Numbered from the stretch's first letter, positions 1-7,980 are shown. The stretch is DNA of 12,206 nt from Schizochytrium sp. CCTCC M209059 (GCA_000818945.1 JTFK01001350.1:1-12206), one strand, 5' to 3'. Translations and numbers: made by a program. Notes: generated from the letters alone by a model not told the origin.

Positions 1-1
1 T

Positions 2-607
2 TTTTTTTCACTAAGCCTCGTATCAATATCTAAACCTTTTTTTATTGTTACTGCGCCAACCGACGTATTCTACTCTGATATTCTCCTTAGTTTTTATGTT
101 TCTTTTTATACTGTTTTTCTTTTCAGTTTGTTGTTTGTCGGTTCTTTCTTTTTTAGCTCTTGGTACCCTCATGAGTTTTTTCGTCGAGTGTTGCTTATAG
201 GCTTTTTTTATTGTCTTAATCTCTTTTTTTCTTATTTGAGTTTTTTTGTGATCATACCTAATCTTTGGTTCTTTTTTAGTTCATTTCATACAGGTGCTTC
301 ATATCTTGTTTATGAATATCTACCGCATTATTCTCTTTTCATTTCTTTTATTCTGGCGTCTCATGCTTTTCTTTTTTTTGCGGTTTTTGTTATTTTTGTT
401 TTTATTCTTTTTTTTATTCAAATAATAAAACGTTCATTCTTTTTTAAATTTCGTAAGTTTTGTTATATTTTTTTCAGTATTCTTGGAGGTCTTCTTTCTC
501 CTCCTGATTTGCTAAGTCAACTGCTTATATTTATTATGTTCTCAATTTTGTTTGAGATCTTCCTTTATTTTCTTTGCGTTTCTATTAAAACTATTGATTC
601 AAACTAA
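2..607 (+). CDS. tatC: Sec-independent protein translocase TatC (MttB), 5' partial
   Basis: This is the membrane core of the twin-arginine translocase, which moves folded proteins across (here) the inner mitochondrial membrane. The frame is open from base 2 to the TAA at 605-607, giving 201 visible residues. The true start lies before the window, since TatC is usually about 240-260 residues. Two family signatures are seen: TAPTDVFYSDI near visible residue 17, and GGLLSPPDLLSQLL near the C-terminus, followed by an FEI segment matching the bacterial PPD-xx-SQ block. The rest is strongly hydrophobic and Phe-rich, with several membrane segments. A TTG at 128 is internal and not a credible start, because the TAPTDVFYS motif lies upstream of it. 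The stop is 2 nt before rpl2. TatC is encoded in many protist mitochondria; no TatA is visible here. Identification is by motif only. Confidence 0.87.
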   Translation, partial: FFSLSLVSISKPFFIVTAPTDVFYSDILLSFYVSFYTVFLFSLLFVGSFFFSSWYPHEFFRRVLLIGFFYCLNLFFSYLSFFVIIPNLWFFFSSFHTGASYLVYEYLPHYSLFISFILASHAFLFFAVFVIFVFILFFIQIIKRSFFFKFRKFCYIFFSILGGLLSPPDLLSQLLIFIMFSILFEIFLYFLCVSIKTIDSN

Positions 608-609
608 AC

Positions 610-1314
610 ATGTCTAGTTATTTCAAATTGTTGAGAGGGTCTAAAAATGCTGCCGGTAGAAATAATCAGGGCCGTATTACAAGCAGGTTTCGTGGTGGGC
701 GTCATTCCAGAAAGCATCGGTTGGTGGGATGTTTCAATGAGAACTATGGGCTTTACCTTATTGTTAGTTTTCATTATGACCCTTTTCGTAATGTAGACCT
801 CGCCCTTATTCAACATGAGGGGACGGGGTTTATAGCTTATGTTCTTAAAGCTCAAGGAATGATGCCGGGAGCGCAGATCAAAATTTCTTTTGACCAAAAA
901 CCTCTTTATAGCGAGCTTTTGCCTGGTGCTGTTTTTTTTGTTGACTCTTTCCCTTTGGGGTCTTCTTTGCACTACGTAGGTAACACACCTTACTCAAATG
1001 GTAAATTCGGTAACTCTGCTGGAAATTTTTGCACGCTTATCCAAAAGACAGAAGACTTTTGTTTTATTCGGCTTGCTTCTGGTAAATTGAAGAAAATTTC
1101 CCCAAAAGCTTTCGGGTCATTTGGTAAAGTGGGTAACGAAAAGTTTTATCTAAACAAACTTACAAAGGCAGGAAATCGTCGTTGGCTTGGTTTTCGACCA
1201 CACGTTCGAGGGGTAGCGATAAACCCTGTGGATCACCCGCATGGTGGCGGTGAAGGTAAATCTTCTGGAGGTAGGCCTTCTGTAAGTCCATGGGGTTGGC
1301 TAACAAAAAAATGA
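610..1314 (+). CDS. rpl2: Ribosomal protein L2 (mitochondrial large subunit)
   Basis: L2 binds 23S-type rRNA near the peptidyl transferase centre and supports subunit association. The 234 residues show the L2 signatures: GRNNQGRITSRFRGG at residues 16-30 and the His/Gly-rich loop NPVDHPHGGGEG at 205-216, followed by SPWGWLTKK. It is shorter than bacterial L2 (about 273): the N-terminal leader before the GRNNQGR block and the basic tail after SPWG are both trimmed. ATG at 610 is the only reasonable start, 2 nt after the tatC stop. The stop is TGA at 1312-1314, the only TGA terminator among the genes of this window, and the next gene rps19 is in the same frame nine bases later. First gene of an S10-operon-like block. 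Confidence 0.96.
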   Translation: MSSYFKLLRGSKNAAGRNNQGRITSRFRGGRHSRKHRLVGCFNENYGLYLIVSFHYDPFRNVDLALIQHEGTGFIAYVLKAQGMMPGAQIKISFDQKPLYSELLPGAVFFVDSFPLGSSLHYVGNTPYSNGKFGNSAGNFCTLIQKTEDFCFIRLASGKLKKISPKAFGSFGKVGNEKFYLNKLTKAGNRRWLGFRPHVRGVAINPVDHPHGGGEGKSSGGRPSVSPWGWLTKK

Positions 1315-1323
1315 TTTTTATAT

Positions 1324-1506
1324 ATGGTAACTAAAAATACACGAATTATAGAAAGAAATCAAAGAATTACCGAGAATTTGGTAGGTAATATAATTCAAGT
1401 ACATAACGGTAAAGAGTTGGTACCCATTATAATTACTTCTTTTATAGTTGGTGCAAAAGCAGGTTCTTTTGCCTTTACTCGTAAATCTTTTAAACGTAAA
1501 AAATAA
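1324..1506 (+). CDS. rps19: Ribosomal protein S19, N-terminally short
   Basis: S19 sits in the head of the small subunit and contacts S13 and A-site tRNA. The 60 residues contain the S19 core: NLVG at 18-21, then IIQVHNGKELVPIIIT, FIVGAKAGSFAFTRK and a basic tail, matching the bacterial pattern of PEFVGHTIAVHNGK, VGHKLGEFAPTR. The roughly 25-30 residues that normally precede this in bacterial S19 (with the KGPF motif) are missing, and the frame is closed just upstream by the rpl2 TGA, leaving only three codons between. The gene is therefore truncated, or it is translated in some way with the rpl2 frame. The TAA stop overlaps the rps3 start by one base (TAATG). The core family assignment is firm. 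Confidence 0.9.
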   Translation: MVTKNTRIIERNQRITENLVGNIIQVHNGKELVPIIITSFIVGAKAGSFAFTRKSFKRKK

Positions 1507-2180
1507 TGGCAAGCGTTGTGTTTAATTTTTCTAGCTTTTTGTTTACAAAGCTCTCTTATAGCTTGTGGTTCCAGAGAAGCATTTTGATTTATAACGTGCT
1601 TACCTCGTTTTTCAATGTGCTAGGGTACCAAGTTTTGTTTTTTAAATCTCACCTATCTCCCACTATCTGCACAATTAATTTTGGGGTTTTTTCTACAAAA
1701 CAAATTTCTTCAAATCTAGTAAAGCAGTTGGTTTTCATGCTTGAAAAGCATTTGTCATTGTTTGTTTTGAAAGGAATCCCTACCAAAGTTTATCTAAAAA
1801 CCTATCTTCCATCTAAATGGAGTTTGCCATCTATAGTTGAAGATATCATAATGCTAGCTCAAGCAAAACATTCTATCAGTCTGTTGCTAGCTACTTTTAT
1901 TGCTATTCTTTTGGAAAAGTCTTCAAGGCATGGCCGCACCCTTGACCTTTGCTTTGCAAGCATTTCTAAGCATTTTAATTCTGTTGAAAATAAACATCTT
2001 GAAGGTGTATACGTTGTTGTTAAAGGACGTATTAACGGTTCTGACCGTTCGAAAAAAACAGTTTTCTCCATAGGTTCCGTGCGTAAAATGTCTTATTCTG
2101 CTAAAAAGGATTTTGGTCAAGCTACTTCCCATACTCCTTATGGCTCTTTGGGTATTAAAGTCTGGTGTTCATATAAGTAA
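1506..2180 (+). CDS. rps3: Ribosomal protein S3
   Basis: S3 lies at the mRNA entry of the small subunit. The 224 residues end in a clear S3 C-terminal domain: GVYVVVKGRINGSDRSKK at 167-184 and ATSHTPYGSLGIKVW at 206-220, equal to the bacterial GxxVxVxGRLNGAxxAR and AxTxYGVIGVKVW blocks. The N-terminal and KH regions are strongly diverged, and the usual GQKVNP start motif is not visible. The length is close to bacterial S3 (about 230), so unlike many protist mitochondrial S3 proteins it has no large insertion. The start ATG shares one base with the rps19 stop, suggesting coupled translation. The frame ends in TAA, 5 nt before rpl16. Confidence 0.93.
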   Translation: MASVVFNFSSFLFTKLSYSLWFQRSILIYNVLTSFFNVLGYQVLFFKSHLSPTICTINFGVFSTKQISSNLVKQLVFMLEKHLSLFVLKGIPTKVYLKTYLPSKWSLPSIVEDIIMLAQAKHSISLLLATFIAILLEKSSRHGRTLDLCFASISKHFNSVENKHLEGVYVVVKGRINGSDRSKKTVFSIGSVRKMSYSAKKDFGQATSHTPYGSLGIKVWCSYK

Positions 2181-2185
2181 TAATA

Positions 2186-2617
2186 ATGTTTCGTCCTAAA
2201 AAAATAAAGTACGCTAAGCATCAACGTGGGCGTCTGAAGTGTAAGTCTGCTGGTTCTTACCGGATATTTCCAAATAGCAGCTTTCATTATACTATTATAT
2301 CTACGGATACTTGCTATGTAACGAGCTTGCATCTAGACGTGGCAATTAAGATTATTAAACGAAAGCTATTCCGTAAAGGTGTTTTGCGGTTGCATGTATT
2401 TCCTGACAAGCCCTTTACTTCAAAAAGTATCGGCTCTCGTATAGGTAAAGGGAAGGGGGCCGTTTCACTATGGAAAGCGAAATTGACTCCGGGAACTACT
2501 TTGTTTTCTATTTCAGGTGTGCCGGAAACCGTTGTAAAAGAGGCTTTTATTTCTATTAGTAAAAAATTCCCTTGTTCACTAGCATTTTCAATTAAAAAAT
2601 CTAGCGCTGTTTCTTAA
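2186..2617 (+). CDS. rpl16: Ribosomal protein L16
   Basis: L16 binds the large-subunit rRNA near the A-site tRNA elbow and is needed late in assembly. The 143 residues are full length for the family (about 136 in bacteria). Signatures are the N-terminal PKKIKYAKHQRGR at residues 4-16 and RIGKGKGAVSLWKA at 85-98, followed by PGTTLFSISGVPE. Residue 65 onward (GVLRLHVFPDKPFTSK) matches the L16 segment with the conserved PDKP. The start follows the rps3 stop by 5 nt in the leader TAATAATG. It is the last gene of the rpl2-rps19-rps3-rpl16 block and is followed by a tRNA-like hairpin rather than by rpl14, the gene expected from bacterial order (bacterial rpl29 and rps17 are also absent). Confidence 0.96.
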   Translation: MFRPKKIKYAKHQRGRLKCKSAGSYRIFPNSSFHYTIISTDTCYVTSLHLDVAIKIIKRKLFRKGVLRLHVFPDKPFTSKSIGSRIGKGKGAVSLWKAKLTPGTTLFSISGVPETVVKEAFISISKKFPCSLAFSIKKSSAVS

Positions 2618-2631
2618 TGGTGTTTGGTTTT

Positions 2632-2668
2632 AGTGATTTTAGTAAGGGTTCAAGTCCCTTCATCACTT
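2632..2668 (+). other. Short tRNA-like element (acceptor stem plus T-arm only)
   Basis: This hairpin lies between rpl16 and nad7. A perfect 5-bp T-arm, AAGGG / TTCAAGT loop / CCCTT (2644-2660), carries the classic TTCAA T-loop. It is enclosed by an outer stem, AGTGAT (2632-2637) pairing with ATCACT (2662-2667), and base 2668 takes the discriminator position. Only about six bases separate the 5' acceptor strand from the T stem, so there is no room for D and anticodon arms. No better 5' partner for the acceptor is seen further upstream; GGTGTTT at 2619 pairs less well. It resembles a plant mitochondrial t-element, or the relic of a tRNA, and could direct cleavage to release nad7 with an 11-nt leader. 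The structure is seen; the role is inferred. Confidence 0.55.
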
Positions 2669-2679
2669 TAAAATAATTG

Positions 2680-3873
2680 ATGGCACTAACAAAGCGTAAA
2701 ATAACAAAAGAACTTAAAAACTTTACTCTAAATTTTGGCCCACAACACCCCGCTGCTCACGGTGTTCTCCGGCTTGTTTTGGATTTGCAAGGAGAAAATG
2801 TGATACGAGCGGATCCCCACATTGGGCTTCTTCATAGAGGTACTGAAAAACTAGTTGAGCATAAAACATATTTGCAAGCTTTGCCTTATTTTGACAGGCT
2901 AGATTATGTTTCTATAATGGCACAAGAGCACACTTACTCGATAGCAGTAGAGTCTTTGATACAATTGAAAGTACCCGCACGGGCGATGTACATTCGAGTG
3001 ATTTTTCTGGAAATTACTAGGCTTCTAAATCATCTTTTGGCGGTAAGTTGTCACGCTTTGGACGTTGGGGCTATGACTCCTTTCTTCTGGGGTTTCGAAG
3101 AAAGAGAAAAACTTATAGAATTTTATGAACGAGTTTCTGGTGCTCGGATACACGCAGCTTATGTGCGGCCTGGAGGGGTAGCCTTTGATATTCCAATAGG
3201 TCTATCGTCAGATATCTATCAGTTTTGTGAGTCTTTTCGAGTGCGTCTTGACGAATTTGAAGAGCTGCTAACTGAAAATAGAATTTGGAAGCAACGACTT
3301 GTAGATGTTGGCGTAGTGTCTGCTTCTGACGCAGCTAACTGGGGGTTTAGCGGAGTCATGCTGCGGGGCAGTGGAATTCCGTGGGATTTGAGAAAAAATA
3401 TGCCTTATGAGGTTTATAATGATCTTGATTTTTCTATTCCTGTGGGGACAAACGGGGACTGTTACGACAGGTACCTTATTAGGATATCTGAAATGCGAGA
3501 GTCACTTCGTATTATCGTTCAATGTCTTAATAACTTGCCTGAAGGGCCCGTTAAAGTAAGTAGTAAACTCTCTTCTCCTTCACGTAAAGAGTTGAAAAAT
3601 TCAATGGAGGCTACTATTCAACACTTTAAGTACTTCTCTGAAGGATTCTCCGTGTTGCCTGGGGAAGTTTATGTGGCGACAGAAGCTCCGAAAGGCGAGT
3701 TCGGGGTGTTTCTTGTATCTGACGGTTCTTCTAAACCTTACCGTTGTAAAATAAAAGCACCCGGTTTTGCTCATTTGCAAGGCCTAAATATAATAGCTCA
3801 AGGTCACTTGATTGCAGATGTTGTTACTATTATTGGTACCCAAGATATCGTTTTTGGGGAAGTTGATAGATAA
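2680..3873 (+). CDS. nad7: NADH dehydrogenase subunit 7 (complex I 49 kDa / NuoD)
   Basis: Nad7 is a peripheral-arm subunit of complex I that forms, with PSST/Nad10, the ubiquinone-binding cavity near cluster N2. The 397 residues are full length and highly conserved: NFGPQHPAAHG at 18-28, the loop DPHIGLLHRGTEKL at 45-58, a central RGSGIPWDLRK and GDCYDRYLIRISEMRES region, and the C-terminus QGHLIADVVTIIGTQDIVFG followed by EVDR. I chose the ATG at 2680; a TTG one codon earlier is unnecessary. There is no intron. It follows the tRNA-like hairpin by 11 nt and ends in TAA, with a stem-loop between the stop and trnG. Confidence 0.98.
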   Translation: MALTKRKITKELKNFTLNFGPQHPAAHGVLRLVLDLQGENVIRADPHIGLLHRGTEKLVEHKTYLQALPYFDRLDYVSIMAQEHTYSIAVESLIQLKVPARAMYIRVIFLEITRLLNHLLAVSCHALDVGAMTPFFWGFEEREKLIEFYERVSGARIHAAYVRPGGVAFDIPIGLSSDIYQFCESFRVRLDEFEELLTENRIWKQRLVDVGVVSASDAANWGFSGVMLRGSGIPWDLRKNMPYEVYNDLDFSIPVGTNGDCYDRYLIRISEMRESLRIIVQCLNNLPEGPVKVSSKLSSPSRKELKNSMEATIQHFKYFSEGFSVLPGEVYVATEAPKGEFGVFLVSDGSSKPYRCKIKAPGFAHLQGLNIIAQGHLIADVVTIIGTQDIVFGEVDR

Positions 3874-3875
3874 AA

Positions 3876-3893
3876 TTGCTTGTTATCAAGCAG
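3876..3893 (+). other. Stem-loop after nad7
   Basis: A perfect 6-bp stem TGCTTG / CAAGCA with a TTAT loop (3877-3892), extendable by a T-G wobble, fills the 21-nt gap between the nad7 stop and trnG. It could stabilise the nad7 mRNA 3' end or be a processing signal. There is no T-run behind it, so it is not a bacterial-type terminator. Confidence 0.5.
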
Positions 3894-3894
3894 T

Positions 3895-3966
3895 GCGGAT
3901 GTAGTGTAATGGTTAACACCTTAGCCTTCCAAGCTAATATTGAGGGTTCGAATCCCTTCATCCGTT
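3895..3966 (+). tRNA. trnG: tRNA-Gly (UCC)
   Basis: Complete cloverleaf. Acceptor GCGGATG pairs with CATCCGT (one G-T at the end), the D-stem is GTGT/ACAC, the anticodon stem TTAGC/GCTAA holds the loop CTTCCAA with anticodon TCC, and the T-arm is GAGGG-TTCGAAT-CCCTT. UCC with an unmodified wobble U could read all four Gly codons. It sits directly before the large rRNA and probably marks its 5' processing point. Confidence 0.95.
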
Positions 3967-3971
3967 TTTTG

Positions 3972-6432
3972 TTTAGGTATCTGACGGATTTCTAGATAAT
4001 GTTAGAAACAAGGCGTAATTTTTAATTGCGATAAGCCTGCTGTTTGCAGGATCCCTTAAGAGAAAACTTTTATATAAAATAAAAGATAAACTTGCGAATT
4101 GAAACATCTCAGTAGCAAGTATAAAAATTAAAAAAGACTTTGAAAGTAGCGGCGAGTGAACTCAAAGATAAGCACAAGGTATGATTAGAAGTAATTTTTA
4201 AACCGTAGAAGGTCATTGAGTCCTGTAACTTTAGTTAATACTTTGATCATAGTAAATCGAGAAATGTTATCTTGATTGAAAATAGGAGAACCATCTTCTA
4301 ATGCTTAGGTCTAACATTAATCGATAGTGTACAAGTACTGTAAAGGAAAGAATGAAATCAGACTACTCTTTATGTTAAAGTAGTTGTAGAACTATTATAG
4401 CGTGCTTTTTGTATTACGAACTGAAGAGTTAATAAATAAGGCAAGCTTAAGTAACGGTACGCAAGCTTATGTGAAAGCAAACATTAAAATGTGAAATAAA
4501 GTCTTATTTATTATACCCGAAACCAAGTGATCTATTGTTGAACAAGCTTAAGTACAAGTCTTAAGGCTGAACTCGTGTCTGTTGCAAAAGGCTGAGATGA
4601 TTCAATAATAGGAGTGAAAGGCTAATCAAACTTGGATATAGCTGGTTCTTTGCGAAATCTATTTAGGTAGAGTGTAAAACACATCTTTTAGGGGTAGAGC
4701 TCTGTTAAAGGAAGGGGGCTTAGCTTACTGACTTTTTGCAAACTACGAATACTAAAAAATAGAATGTTTTATAAACAAACAGTAGGTGATAAGATCTATT
4801 GTTGAGAGGGAAACAGCCCAGACTTATCGCTAAGGTCTTTAAAATAATTTTAGTGCAAAAAGAGTATTGATTTTATGACAGCTAATATGTAGGCTTGGAA
4901 GCAGCCATCATTGAAAGAAAGCGTAGTAGCTCATTAGTTAAAAATCAACATTCTGAAAATGTAGGAGACTAAATTATTACCGAAGCGGAAGCAAGATGAT
5001 TCTTGGGTAGCAAAGCTTTTTGTAAAGAAGCTATAGTTGAAAAATTATAGTATTTTATCAATTTGATTATTTCAGTATGAGTAACGATAAGCACTTTGTG
5101 AATGAGTGCCGTCTTATTCCTTAAGGTTTCCCAAACAAATGTTGTTCATTTTGGGGTTATTCGGTCTCTAAGCGTAGTGCTGAAAAGCTAGCGTGATGAG
5201 TTTTGAAGTTATTATGAAAAAAAGTAATCAAGAAAAAGCTTCAAAATAACCGTACTAAAACCAACACAGGTGAGGTAGCATAGTAATGCTAAGACGTAGA
5301 GATAATTATTCAAAAGGAACTCGGCAAATTGTTCCTGTAACTTCGGGAGAAGGGAAGTCTTTTTGTTAATAAAAAAGATTGCAAAAAATCGGAAATAGCA
5401 ACTGTTTAATAAAAACACAGGTCTTTGCAAACACGTAAGTGGTAGTATAAGGACTGACTCCTGCCAGGTGCTGTTATTTTAACCTTTGTTGTGTTTGCAA
5501 CAAAACTAAGAACCAGTAAACGGCGGCAGTAACTCTGACTGTCCTAAGGTAGCGAAATTCATTGGTCACTAATTATGATCCTGCATGAATGGAGTAATGA
5601 CTGTTTCACTGTCTCTTGAATAATCTCTGTGAAATTTATTTGCTCGTGAAGAAGCGAGTGTTTTCTAGAAAGACGGAAAGACCCTGTGAACTTTTACTGT
5701 ATCTTTGCATTGTCTCAAATGTTTTATTGTACAGTTAAGTGGTAGTTTTAAACTCATGTGAGAGTCCACTCTTTAAAACATTTAGACTAATTTAATAAAA
5801 AACAGTGTAAGGAAGGCAGTTTGTCTGGGGCGGAATCCTTTTAAAGAGTAACAAAGGAGTGCAAAGGTAAGCTATGCTTTAAAAAGCAAAAAGTATAACG
5901 GCGAGATAAGCTTGCTTGACTGTAAGAAACACTTTTCGAGCAGGGACTTTTAAAGTCGGCCGTAATGATCTGGTGTTTTTGTATGGAAAAGACATCACTT
6001 AACGAATAAAAAGTACTCCAGGGATAACAGGCTAATGTTTTTCAAGAGCTCATATCTAAAAAAACGTTTGGCACCTCGATGTCGACTCAACGCAACCTGA
6101 AGCTGTAGTAGGTTTCAAGGGTTTGGCTGTTCGCCGATTAAAGCGTTACGCGAGTTGGGTTTAGAACGCCGTGAGGCAGTTTGGTCCCTATCTTCTAGGA
6201 AAAAGAAATGATTCAGAATGTTTAACTAGTACGAGAGGACCGTTAAGCATCATTCCCTTATGTACCTGTTGTTTTAAAGCATCGCAGGGTAGTAACAATG
6301 ATATGAATAATCGCTGAAAGCATCTCAAGCGAGAAGTCTCTCTGGAAAATTTCAAAAACAAGAGAAAGAAGATCTCTTAAATAGGTTGTGTGTGCTAAGC
6401 TAAACAATACTAATTTTTTTAATATATTGCTG
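3972..6432 (+). rRNA. rnl: Large-subunit ribosomal RNA (23S-like)
   Basis: The domain landmarks of bacterial 23S rRNA appear in order: the domain IV block GGCGGCAGTAACTCTGAC with CCTAAGGTAGCGAAATTC (about 5520-5561), AGACGGAAAGACCCTGTGAA (5671-5690), the domain V block ACTCCAGGGATAACAGGCTA (about 6015-6034), GGCACCTCGATGTCGACTC (about 6070), and the sarcin-ricin loop AGTACGAGAGGACC (6228-6241). At about 2.46 kb it is shorter than bacterial 23S (2.9 kb). None of these conserved sites, where group I or II introns often sit, is interrupted. The ends are estimates: the 5' end lies within a few bases of the trnG discriminator, and the 3' end follows the CTAAACAATACTAAT segment. The gene comes before the small rRNA, opposite to the bacterial operon. 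Confidence 0.96.
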
Positions 6433-6442
6433 TTTTAAATTT

Positions 6443-6464
6443 TAAATATTTTGATAAATATTTA
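6443..6464 (+). other. AT-only stem-loop in the rnl-rns spacer
   Basis: TAAATATT (6443-6450) and AATATTTA (6457-6464) form a perfect 8-bp inverted repeat with a 6-nt loop, in the roughly 40-nt spacer between the two rRNAs. Since no tRNA separates them, this structure, or the local AT-rich stretch itself, may guide rRNA separation. It could also be chance in such AT-rich DNA. Confidence 0.4.
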
Positions 6465-6473
6465 TTATATTGT

Positions 6474-7796
6474 TGTGTAAGTTTGATCTTGGCTTAGGAT
6501 GAACGTTAGTAAAATGTTTTACACATGCGAGTTGATTTTATCAGCGTACGGGTGAGGTGATTAAGTATTTACCCCAAATAACTTGGGAGAAGCTTTTTAG
6601 AAAGCAAGGTAGTAGGTAGTGTAATAGACTACCTAGCCTATGACTTCGAGCGGTTTCGAAAGAAAAATCCGCCACAGTGGCATTGAAGTATGGGCCACAC
6701 TCTACCTAGAGGCAGCAGTGAAGAATCTTAGGCAATGAGCGAAAGCTTGACCTAGCAATTTTACAAAACGATGAAAGCTATTTTGCTGTAAAGTTTAAAA
6801 AATAACTATTTCATAATGAGTGCTGTTATTTTTTTAGTCCTGACCAATATGCGTGCCAGCAGTCGCGGTAATACGTGAAGGGCTTACGTTATCTATTCAT
6901 TAGGCGTAAAACGTTTGTAGGTGGTTACTTATGTTATTTAATAAAAACTAAAAAAATTAGTACTTAAATAATACGTTGTATCTAGAGATTTAAAGAAGAA
7001 AATAGAATTTTTGAAGTACGGTTAAAATCGGTTGATATCAAAAGGACTCTCTTGTGAAGACAATTTTCTACGAAAATCTGACACTCAGAAACGAAAGCAC
7101 AGGTAGCAAAGTGGATTAGAGACCCACGTAGTCTGTGCCGTAAACGATGTTTATTTTCTGCTAGATTCTCTTTTCGGAGGTTTATAGTAGATACGCTAAC
7201 GCTAAATAAACTGCCTGGAGAGTACCTCGGCAACGATGAAATCCAAAAGAATTGACGGGAGCTAGTACAGGCAGCGGAGCATGTTACTTAATTCGATAAT
7301 ACGCGAGAAATCTTACCAAAGTTTGACAGTAGTTTAAACAGGTGTTGCATGGTTGTCGTCAGCTCGTGTTTTGAAATGTATGGTTTAGTCCTTAAACGAG
7401 CGAAACCTTTACTTATTCTAGTTTCTAGAATAAGCTAGCTTAGATAATAAGCTTGAGAATTAAGACAAAGACAAATCTTCATGACCCTTATACTTTGGGC
7501 TGTAAACGTGCTACAATGGTAACTTCAAAAAGAAGCAACAGAGAAATCTAAAGCAAATCTTTTAAACGTTACCTTAGTTCGGATTAAGGATTGAAACTCA
7601 TCCTTATGAAGTCGGAGTTGCCAGTAATCGCAAATCATCACGTTGCGGTGAAATTATTAACCTAGCTTTGTACATACCGCCCGTCATGTTATGGGAGGTT
7701 CTTTTATATGAAGTGGCATAAGCCTATAGTGTAACGGAACTAACTGTAATAAAGTCGTAACAAGGTAGCTGTAAGCGAACTTGCAGCTGAAGTATT
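6474..7796 (+). rRNA. rns: Small-subunit ribosomal RNA (16S-like)
   Basis: Bacterial 16S landmarks appear in order: the 5' GTTTGATCTTGGCTTAGGAT (6481-6500), the 530 loop GTGCCAGCAGTCGCGGTAAT (6853-6872), GATTAGAGACCCACGTAGTC (7114-7133), AATTGACGGGAGCTAGTACA (near 7250), TTGTCGTCAGCTCGTG (near 7352), TACATACCGCCCGTCA (7671-7686) and the decoding-site strand AAGTCGTAACAAGGTA (7752-7767). The length is about 1.32 kb against 1.54 kb in E. coli, with several reduced variable regions. The 3' end is estimated from the final helix (GTAAGCGAACTTGCAGCTGAAGTA). The bacterial CCTCC anti-Shine-Dalgarno tail is not recognisable after it. Confidence 0.96.
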
Positions 7797-7830
7797 GTAT
7801 AAATTTATTTTATAACTAAAGACACATACC

Positions 7831-7844
7831 GAAACTTTAGTTTC
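7831..7844 (+). repeat. Small palindrome GAAAC-TTTA-GTTTC
   Basis: A perfect 5-bp hairpin with a TTTA loop lies in the 93-nt rns-trnS spacer (7797-7889), which otherwise shows nothing recognisable. Its core AAACTTTAGTTT recurs exactly in the variable arm of the neighbouring trnS (7937-7948). Confidence 0.45.
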
Positions 7845-7889
7845 AGCTTTCTTTTAAAATACTATTTCGGGAATTACAAAAGAAGCTTT

Positions 7890-7976
7890 GGAGAGGTGGC
7901 AGAGTGGTTTATTGCGTATGTTTGCTAAACATAAGTAAACTTTAGTTTACCGCTGGTTCAAATCCAGTCCTCTCCG
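7890..7976 (+). tRNA. trnS: tRNA-Ser (GCU)
   Basis: Class II tRNA with a long variable arm. Acceptor GGAGAGG pairs with CCTCTCC, anticodon stem TATGT/ACATA holds the loop TTGCTAA with anticodon GCT (Ser, AGY codons), and the T-arm is GCTGG-TTCAAAT-CCAGT. The variable arm is the perfect hairpin GTAAAC-TTTA-GTTTAC (7935-7950). The discriminator is G, as is usual for tRNA-Ser. Confidence 0.95.
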
Positions 7977-7980
7977 TAGG

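Noticed and set aside
1..8. Run of T at the window start as a terminator
   Set aside because: It is part of the open tatC frame (Phe codons), with no preceding hairpin visible.
604..972. Minus-strand frame of 122 codons opposite rpl2
   Set aside because: It lies entirely antisense to a firmly identified rpl2, has no family resemblance, and all other genes are on the + strand.
1312..1314. TGA as a general tryptophan codon (code 4)
   Set aside because: No conserved tryptophan position in the recognisable genes is TGA, and all genes are complete under the standard code. The single case is kept as a finding only.
1859..2332. Several short minus-strand frames across rps3 and rpl16
   Set aside because: They are shadows of the + strand ribosomal protein genes, with no recognisable domain.
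5212..5430. Minus-strand frame of 72 codons
   Set aside because: It is antisense to the large rRNA; chance open frame in AT-rich DNA.
6982..7233. Minus-strand frame of 83 codons
   Set aside because: It is antisense to the small rRNA conserved core.
3972..7796. Group I or II introns or homing endonuclease genes in the rRNAs
   Set aside because: The conserved insertion-prone regions are contiguous and no LAGLIDADG, GIY-YIG or reverse-transcriptase frame is present.
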